DNA of 32,407 nt from Phycisphaerae bacterium (lineage in GTDB: Bacteria; Planctomycetota; Phycisphaerae; SM23-33): positions 1 to 32,407 of the forward strand of contig JAIORC010000407.1 of the NCBI GenBank assembly GCA_021108335.1, given 5' to 3'. Position numbers and translations under genes: made by a program. Within the stretch, counting starts at the first letter, position 1. Every line of letters starts with the position of its first letter. Below, one piece after another: positions 25,888-32,407 of the stretch. The notes below the pieces were generated by a model, which was not told the origin of the DNA, did no database searches, and was given only the letters and a program-made list of their open reading frames with translations.

Positions 25888-25945
25888 GTTCCTCTCGTTG
25901 GTTCCGGGCGGCTGCGGTTGCCCTGACAATCGAATATGAAAAATT

Positions 25946-26019
25946 GCGGCGGTAGCTCAATTGGTTAGAGCCCTGGACTGTCGATCCAGAGGTTGCGAGT
26001 TCGAGTCTCGTCCGCCGCG
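25946..26019 (+). tRNA. tRNA-Asp (anticodon GTC)
   Basis: Acceptor GCGGCGG/CCGCCGC, D-arm GCTC/GAGC, anticodon arm CTGGA-CTGTCGA-TCCAG (GTC), T-arm GCGAG-TTCGAGT-CTCGT, discriminator G; CCA not encoded. Confidence 0.96.
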
Positions 26020-26033
26020 TTTTACGACTGACC

Positions 26034-26066
26034 AAAGGCTGGTGATATATATCACCGGCCTTTTTT
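26034..26066 (+). terminator. Terminator after tRNA-Asp
   Basis: AAAGGCTGGTGAT-ATAT-ATCACCGGCCTTTTTT hairpin with U-tract. Confidence 0.85.
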
Positions 26067-26160
26067 CGTGCATCCGGGGCCTCCGAAACTCAACATTATT
26101 GTGTCCCAGTTACGCAGCCTGCTGCATAACGGGGGATTACGGGGAGATGTACCTGGGAAA

Positions 26161-26188
26161 TTGTTATGCAACGCAGCTCTCTTATAGT
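26161..26188 (+). promoter_or_regulatory. Candidate promoter of the two-gene accessory module
   Basis: TTGTTA - 16 nt - TATAGT upstream of the ATG at 26258; overlaps an inverted repeat (CTGCTGCATAAC ... GTTATGCAACGCAG). Confidence 0.5.
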
Positions 26189-26257
26189 ATAGTTTTAGGG
26201 ATGGTTGAAAGTTCGAAGGTAAAAATAACTCCTTGACCATAACGAACAGAGGTAAGA

Positions 26258-27160
26258 ATGGCGGCGAGCAGTAAATCCATCCGAGTTGATTTGTTTATGC
26301 TCGAATTTGAGCATAATCCAGCAAAGCAGACGATAGTCGAGATTTTTCAGGCAATCATACAATGCCCTATCGAAAACCGTGTTTATCGAGCCGGTGGCCT
26401 TGCTGACTATCCGTTTTGCATGTATGAGATACATGAGAACCAAGACCACATATGGGGAATGATAGGCAGAATCCGTAGCGACCTATTGGATCCCAAGGGG
26501 AATCTTCAAGGTGAACTAAAGCCGCTTGATTGGGCCGCTGACGAAGGCCAAGTCCAATTGAACCATTTTGTTTTTGACAAGAATAAGGTTGCATTAGCGT
26601 TTCCATATCAACAGGCAGGTATTCGCATAAGCCGTTTTTTGGGTTATCTGTCCCACTTTATCACACAGGACACAATCCTTAGTTCGAGACCAGTGTTACG
26701 GAAAGAGACGTTTAGTAAACTGCTCAGCCAGACCAAGCTGACCACAGAATTGGAGCTACGATACAAGATTCCTGCAAATAAAGAAACGCTCAGCCAAGCA
26801 GGTCTTAGTAACGACAAAATCATACGATTTGCCGGGGAGCATGGGGCTGCACGCCTTACTATAGTCCTCAAACCGGAGAAGCTATCTAAAGCGAAGTCCA
26901 GTCTGAGAGACGTGAAAGATATGGTGGAGTCGTACATTGGTCATGAGGACATTGTCAAGGGCCACCTCAAAGTATTCTATGGAGATGATAACCAACCACC
27001 TGACTTGATTAAACTGACCGATATGGCCGTTTTCGCCAGGAAGACAGTAGAGGTCAATTCCCAAACACGTATGCTTTCGGCTGCATTAGCATATCAGAAA
27101 CTGAAGGAAACGCTTCGTGAGCAGGCTGTTCAAATCGACGCTAACTCTGATTGGCGGTAA
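26258..27160 (+). CDS. Uncharacterised soluble protein (300 aa), first gene of a two-gene module
   Basis: AGAGGT before ATG; no signal peptide or TM; full-length ORF; composition differs from neighbours. Confidence 0.75.
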   Translation: MAASSKSIRVDLFMLEFEHNPAKQTIVEIFQAIIQCPIENRVYRAGGLADYPFCMYEIHENQDHIWGMIGRIRSDLLDPKGNLQGELKPLDWAADEGQVQLNHFVFDKNKVALAFPYQQAGIRISRFLGYLSHFITQDTILSSRPVLRKETFSKLLSQTKLTTELELRYKIPANKETLSQAGLSNDKIIRFAGEHGAARLTIVLKPEKLSKAKSSLRDVKDMVESYIGHEDIVKGHLKVFYGDDNQPPDLIKLTDMAVFARKTVEVNSQTRMLSAALAYQKLKETLREQAVQIDANSDWR

Positions 27161-27698
27161 GATTGGAGCCGATATATTACCGGATGATCCATGGAAGGTA
27201 ATCCGGAAGAAGTATGTTAACTGGGGGAGACGACATCCACATTGGCTTGCGGTACCTTCTGCTGGTGCCTATCTACTCCTCCCCAACAAATGTGTGCTGG
27301 CAATTTTGGCACCCAGCTTCCTCTCAAGTATCATCAGCGTGTCGTCGATATTAGCAGGTTTTCTGACCATGGGCATCTCCGTCTTGCTCGCATTGGGTGG
27401 AAAGAGAATCATGCGCTTACTTGATGAACTCAATTTAAGGAAAGAAGTCTACAGGAGCGTTTGGTGTGCTACGAAATGGATGCTGCTAATGGCCGCCTGC
27501 GCTATGATAGCATTGTTTGTGACGACAATCGAAACCCCAAAAAACCAGATGACCCCAGATTGCACTTGGTGGTGTCGGGCGTCTGCTTTTGTTGTGTTTT
27601 TCGTCGGAATGTGTTCATTGTTTCATGGTTGGACGGCACTCAAAAACATCACGGCTGTCGTGAATCGACACATTGAGATGGATGCGAAAGAGAATTAA
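27117..27698 (+). CDS. Multi-TM membrane protein (193 aa), second gene of a two-gene module
   Basis: GTG start at 27117 overlapping the upstream CDS by 44 nt; three to four hydrophobic segments (IISVSSILAGFLTMGISVLLAL, WMLLMAACAMIALFVTTI, ASAFVVFFVGMCSLFHGW). Confidence 0.7.
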   Translation: MSRLFKSTLTLIGGKIGADILPDDPWKVIRKKYVNWGRRHPHWLAVPSAGAYLLLPNKCVLAILAPSFLSSIISVSSILAGFLTMGISVLLALGGKRIMRLLDELNLRKEVYRSVWCATKWMLLMAACAMIALFVTTIETPKNQMTPDCTWWCRASAFVVFFVGMCSLFHGWTALKNITAVVNRHIEMDAKEN

Positions 27699-27735
27699 TA
27701 AGGCGAGCGGTTGCCATGATGAAATTCGTAACGAA

Positions 27736-27759
27736 CATGCTTCTGCGAGCAGAAGCATG
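27736..27759. repeat. Core A palindrome, centre GA
   Basis: CATGCTTCTGCGAGCAGAAGCATG followed by GCACCC. Confidence 0.9.
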
Positions 27760-27788
27760 GCACCCATCATTTGATTTGTTATAATGTA

Positions 27789-29123
27789 CTACGCCGGCTG
27801 GACTATCAAGTCGTATTCTTCGCTGCCGATGACTTTTGTTGGGACAATTTGCCCCGGTTCGACCGGCTCGGCTAGGATGCAGATGCCGTCGATGTCCGGC
27901 GCCTGGCCGTAGTATCGCCCCACGCACAGGCCCGACGGGTCTATCCCGTCTACCAGCACTTCGAGCTGCTGCCCGATCATCTCCTCAGCCTGCCCGGTGG
28001 CGATTTCCGCCTGGGCTTGCATGATTATCTCTGCCCGCTCGGCGGCGACGTCGGCTGGGATTTGCTCCGGCATGTCGAAGGCAGCCGTGCCTTCTTCGGG
28101 CGAAAACTCGAACACGCCCAGTGCGTCAAAGCGGGAATCCCGCACGAATTGCAGCAGTTCCTCGAAGTCGGCTTCCGTCTCGCCGGGAAATCCGACAATC
28201 ACGCTCGTGCGAATAACCAGGCCTTCAACCCGCTGCCGCAGCCGCTCCAGCAACGCCTCGGTCGCAGCGCGATCCACGCCGCGATTCATCCGCTTCAGCA
28301 CGCTGGTGGAGATATGTTGCAGCGGCATGTCCACGTATGGGATAACATGCTCGCAGTCGGCAAGGCTGTCGATGAGGTCGGCTTCGAAGAAGTTCGGGTA
28401 TGTGTACATCAGGCGAATCCAGGCTGCCCCGTCGAGTTGATCCAGTTGCCGCAGGAGTTTGCCCGTGGTGGTCGCCGGCGACAGCTCGCGGCCGTAACTT
28501 GTTGTGTCCTGGGCGATTACGTTTAACTCCAACGCCCCGTCGCCGATCAGTTCTCTCGCCTCAGCCAGCACCATTTCCATCGGCTTGGAGCGGAAAGGCC
28601 CGCGAATTGCGGGGATTGTGCAGAACGCGCACGAGCGGCTGCACCCTTCGGCGATGCGGAGATAGGCGGTGTGGTGCGGGGTCAGGCGGAACCTGCCCGC
28701 GTCGCCGGCGGAGTTTTTCCCGTACGGCAGGGGGGGGCTGGCGATTTGCGTTATCTTTCCTTCGCCCAGCACGGCTGCGGCGATTCCCGGCCGATCGTTG
28801 ACGCCGACCAATGCGTCGATTCCGTCGACGGCGTCGTATATCGCTTCGCCGTCGCGGTTGGGCAGGCAGCCGGCTACGACGATTCTGGCAGTCCGGCCGC
28901 GGCGCTTATGCTCCATCGCTTCGGCGATTATTTCCAGCGATTCGTCGCGGGCGGCGGCGAGGAATCCGCAGGTGTTGATGACGATGACGTCGGCATCGTC
29001 CATCGGCGCGCCGACGACGCAGCCGTTCTCGGCAAGGGTTGCCAGCATCTTCTCGCTGTCCACCAGGTTCTTCGGACAGCCCAGCGACACCAGCGACACG
29101 GTAATCGGTTCTCGTTCAGCCAT
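27789..29123 (-). CDS. rimO: Ribosomal protein S12 methylthiotransferase RimO
   Basis: VSLVSLGCPKNLVDSEKMLATL; radical-SAM CSRSCAFCTIPAIRGPFRSKP; TRAM-like C-terminus. ATG at 29123 (MAEREP). Confidence 0.95.
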   Translation of the reverse strand: MAEREPITVSLVSLGCPKNLVDSEKMLATLAENGCVVGAPMDDADVIVINTCGFLAAARDESLEIIAEAMEHKRRGRTARIVVAGCLPNRDGEAIYDAVDGIDALVGVNDRPGIAAAVLGEGKITQIASPPLPYGKNSAGDAGRFRLTPHHTAYLRIAEGCSRSCAFCTIPAIRGPFRSKPMEMVLAEARELIGDGALELNVIAQDTTSYGRELSPATTTGKLLRQLDQLDGAAWIRLMYTYPNFFEADLIDSLADCEHVIPYVDMPLQHISTSVLKRMNRGVDRAATEALLERLRQRVEGLVIRTSVIVGFPGETEADFEELLQFVRDSRFDALGVFEFSPEEGTAAFDMPEQIPADVAAERAEIIMQAQAEIATGQAEEMIGQQLEVLVDGIDPSGLCVGRYYGQAPDIDGICILAEPVEPGQIVPTKVIGSEEYDLIVQPA

Positions 29124-29154
29124 AGCCCGCGATAATACGATATTTACGCGGGAT

Positions 29155-29168
29155 ATTCGATATCGAAT
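29155..29168. promoter_or_regulatory. 14-bp perfect palindrome ATTCGATATCGAAT between divergent rimO and dus
   Basis: Perfect dyad in the divergent intergenic region. Confidence 0.6.
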
Positions 29169-29170
29169 TC

Positions 29171-29179
29171 TGCTATAGT
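29171..29179 (+). promoter_or_regulatory. Extended -10 element TGCTATAGT before dus
   Basis: TGn-TATAGT ending 8 nt before the GTG at 29188. Confidence 0.5.
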
Positions 29180-29187
29180 ATACAGTT

Positions 29188-30183
29188 GTGATGAATATTT
29201 CAGCACTCAAACCGTTTCGTATTGGCGATATCGAGATCGATTTTCCGGTCGTCCTTGCCCCGCTGGCGGGATACTCGGATTTGCCCTATCGCCGCCTGTG
29301 CCGCCGGCTCGGCGCGCCGTATTGCACGACGGAAATGATGCTCGATCGCTGCGTCGCAATCCAGAGCAGGCAGCAGATGGCCTTGATAGCCACCGACGAA
29401 GACGACCATCCCGTGGCAGGACAGCTTATCGGCAACGACCCCGCCGTGATGGCCGAGGCTGCCAGGTTGCTTGCGGACAAGGGGTTCGACGTTATCGACC
29501 TCAACTTCGCCTGCCCGGTCAACAAGGCGATGCGTCGCAAACGCGGCGGGTTCCTGATGAGCAAGCCGCACCTGGCCGTCGAAATTACCCGGGCGGTGGT
29601 CGAGGCGGTGGATCGGCCTGTTACGATTAAAGTCCGCCAGCGATTCGCCGATGACGATTCCGAGGAGAATTTCTGGATTCTCGCCGAGGGCGCCCGCCAG
29701 GCCGGGGCCGTCGCGGTTACCGTCCACGCCCGCAGCGTCGCGCAGAAATACCAGGGCGTCGCCGATTGGGATTTCCTCAAGCGGGCCAAGGCCGGCCTTG
29801 CCGACTGGACGGTGATAGGTTCCGGCGACTGCCTCCGCCCGCAGGACGCACTGGCGATGCTGGAGCAAACCGGCGTAGACGCTGCCGCCGTCGCCCGCGG
29901 AGTACTCGGCAACCCGTGGTTTTTCAGGCAGGTACGCGACCTTACCGAGGGCAACCAGCCGTATCAGCCGTCGCTTATCGAACAGCGGGAGCTTATGCTG
30001 GAACACTTCGATATGGCGATGAAACTCTACAGCCCGCGGAAAGCCCCGGCCTTCATGCGAAAATTTGGGATCAAATATTCCCGCATGCATCCGCAACCAA
30101 AACGAATCCGAATGGCGTTTGTCGGTGTTAAATGTCCAGAGGATTGGCAGAAAGTTCTCGACGAATATTACCCGAAACGGTAA
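29188..30183 (+). CDS. tRNA-dihydrouridine synthase (DusB-like)
   Basis: VVLAPLAGYSDLPYRRLCRRLGA...DVIDLNFACPVNKAMRRKRGGFLM...VTIKVRQRF...VTVHARSVAQKYQGVADW...VIGSGDC. Start GTG 29188 or ATG 29191. Confidence 0.93.
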   Translation: MMNISALKPFRIGDIEIDFPVVLAPLAGYSDLPYRRLCRRLGAPYCTTEMMLDRCVAIQSRQQMALIATDEDDHPVAGQLIGNDPAVMAEAARLLADKGFDVIDLNFACPVNKAMRRKRGGFLMSKPHLAVEITRAVVEAVDRPVTIKVRQRFADDDSEENFWILAEGARQAGAVAVTVHARSVAQKYQGVADWDFLKRAKAGLADWTVIGSGDCLRPQDALAMLEQTGVDAAAVARGVLGNPWFFRQVRDLTEGNQPYQPSLIEQRELMLEHFDMAMKLYSPRKAPAFMRKFGIKYSRMHPQPKRIRMAFVGVKCPEDWQKVLDEYYPKR

Positions 30184-30214
30184 AAAAAGGTGCTTTTTAT
30201 CGGAGGATAACAAT

Positions 30215-32245
<2,031 letters not shown>

Positions 32246-32407
32246 CGAATTTTTGGAGGTTTTCTTGAGACTTGCGGGCGGCTATGGTATTTTCTGCGAG
32301 ATTTAAGGTTCCCAATAAGCCGGGAATCGGAGCGTGTTTGTGCGCCCCGGCTTGACTTGTAGCGAATTTTACCAACAAGGATGTGCCGTTAATGCCGCGA
32401 CGCGACG

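Noticed and set aside
25946-27790. Integrative element using tRNA-Asp as attachment site
   Set aside because: No integrase gene, and I found no direct repeat of the tRNA 3' end downstream of the two-gene module.

Overview
The window looks like chromosomal DNA from a Planctomycetes/Phycisphaerae-like bacterium; this affiliation is inferred from gene content and style, not searched. Housekeeping genes are recognisable: rplM-rpsI-argC-argJ on the minus strand, purF, yqeY, an RluD-type pseudouridine synthase, a GH130-type glycosidase, rimO, a dus gene, a CspA-family gene and tRNA-Asp(GTC). Between them lie two blocks of envelope or secreted genes. Block one (5621-10319) has a CsgG-like/TPR lipoprotein, a secreted protein with three tandem copies of an LPP20/FlgT-like module, a micro-lipoprotein, a FlgT/CsgG-like protein and a small membrane protein. 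Block two (10637-17788) has a large membrane protein, an ABC ATPase, a duplicated ABC-2 permease and a HEAT-repeat protein. A vWA/HEAT-like protein with 57 consecutive Asp codons lies at 30215-32245. The best candidates for undescribed biology are: (1) a dense family of modular intergenic palindromes with conserved GGGTGGC/GCCACCC edges, interchangeable cores and, in one core, a variable central dinucleotide; (2) a compositionally distinct two-gene module (soluble protein plus multi-TM protein) just downstream of tRNA-Asp, with its own promoter and inverted repeat; (3) the CsgG/LPP20/FlgT-like lipoprotein cluster. All calls come from reading the sequence; no database search was run.
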